Assembly (NCBI RefSeq): GCF_000711985.1
Contig: NZ_JONU01000007.1
Location: forward strand, 372,001-436,000
DNA length: 64,000 nt
Origin: Rheinheimera texasensis DSM 17496
GTDB taxonomy: Bacteria; Pseudomonadota; Gammaproteobacteria; Enterobacterales; Alteromonadaceae
Reading direction: 5' to 3'
Shown here piece after piece: positions 63,548 to 64,000 of the stretch (its first letter is position 1; each line of letters starts with the position of its first letter). Made by a program: the position numbers and the translations under genes. The notes under the pieces were generated by a model. It had not been told where the DNA came from. It saw only the letters and a program-made list of their open reading frames with translations, and ran no database searches.

Positions 63548-64000
63548 TCACTTTTTCTTCAATTCTTGCAGAATTGCAAATGGATTCGGTTTCTCTGGTT
63601 CCGGCTCTATTTCGCCCCAGCTCATCTGCACTTTGTTGGAGTCGCATTGACCTTCATCGTGCATTGGAAACAGTGGCAAAGCCAGAATTAATTCGTCCTC
63701 AACCAATTGCCGCAGGTTCACTTCGCCGTGTTCGTCAGTTTCGACCACGTCGTAGCGTTGTGGAATCTCTTCTTGAGCCGAATCATCCCCTTTAATCGGG
63801 GTATATGCAAAACTGCTGTCTATGTGCATTGTCATATCATCGCCACAACGTTCGCAACGGACCTGGACAGTACAGTGGGCTTCACCCTCTATATAGACCA
63901 GACCTTGCTCGTCATTGCCGCAATGAATAACGACAGCAACATCACCATCTGTCATCACAAGCTGCTCTGACAAACGCGTCAGATTTTGCAGCGGCAGGAC
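63548..64000 (-). CDS. yceD: YceD family protein (DUF177), 23S rRNA accumulation protein, partial
   Basis: The C-terminal 150 or so residues are visible; the frame stays open to the window end (VLPLQNLTRLSEQLVM...), so the N-terminus lies outside. The conserved HCTVQVRCERCGDDMTMHI with its cysteine pair, and the ending EPEKPNPFAILQELKKK, match YceD, which is usually about 174 residues. It is linked to 23S rRNA synthesis or stability and always sits before rpmF. It is followed by rpmF after 18 bp. Confidence 0.93.
   Translation of the reverse strand, partial: VLPLQNLTRLSEQLVMTDGDVAVVIHCGNDEQGLVYIEGEAHCTVQVRCERCGDDMTMHIDSSFAYTPIKGDDSAQEEIPQRYDVVETDEHGEVNLRQLVEDELILALPLFPMHDEGQCDSNKVQMSWGEIEPEPEKPNPFAILQELKKK

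Overview
The window looks like ordinary chromosome from a Gammaproteobacterium. Gene order and protein character (yceD-rpmF-plsX-fab-pabC-mltG-tmk-holB-pilZ-tatD block, AcnD/PrpF-type methylcitrate operon, Q-rich exported proteins) suggest the Rheinheimera/Alishewanella/Arsukibacterium group. That placement is inferred from reading alone, not from a search. No prophage, insertion sequence, CRISPR array or rRNA was seen.

Layout. 1-1.7 kb: 3' part of an EamA transporter, a tRNA-Pro(GGG) with promoter and terminator, and a decayed stretch with a possible GGDEF remnant. 1.6-6.8 kb: an SbtA-like permease divergent from a LysR regulator, L-threonine aldolase and an ABC exporter. 6.8-12 kb (minus): GST, a DUF3300 protein with a heptad repeat tail, EamA transporter, dcd and apbC; metG is divergent. 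14-20 kb: MFS transporter, quinone oxidoreductase, rlmI, yceI and a YjiH-like membrane protein. 20-29.4 kb: PilZ protein, response regulator, hrpA, CBS protein, asparaginase, YdcH-like protein, endonuclease I and exonuclease I.

29.6-34 kb is the most unusual part. A Tat-exported protein of unknown function is followed, after a strong hairpin, by a tightly coupled trio: an HPr-kinase-related protein, a NTP_transf_5-type nucleotidyltransferase and a glutamine-rich, lipoprotein-like protein. 34-37 kb: yebG and an anti-phage-type dGTPase diverge around two LexA-like boxes, and a patatin-like lipase is coupled to the dGTPase. 37-45.9 kb: TonB receptor, RND efflux pair with a perfect inverted repeat at its promoter, GDPD, GNAT and a small exported protein.

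46-52.7 kb (minus): a propionate (2-methylcitrate) operon gntR-prpB-prpC-acnD-prpF with GTCGAC-centred palindromes flanking its promoter. The gene-poor 52.7-53.2 kb stretch holds three successive hairpins ending in a U-tract, a candidate small RNA. 53.2-64 kb (minus): tatD, pilZ, holB, tmk, mltG, pabC, fabF, acpP, fabG, fabD, fabH, plsX, rpmF and the end of yceD, the standard fatty-acid/phospholipid initiation cluster.
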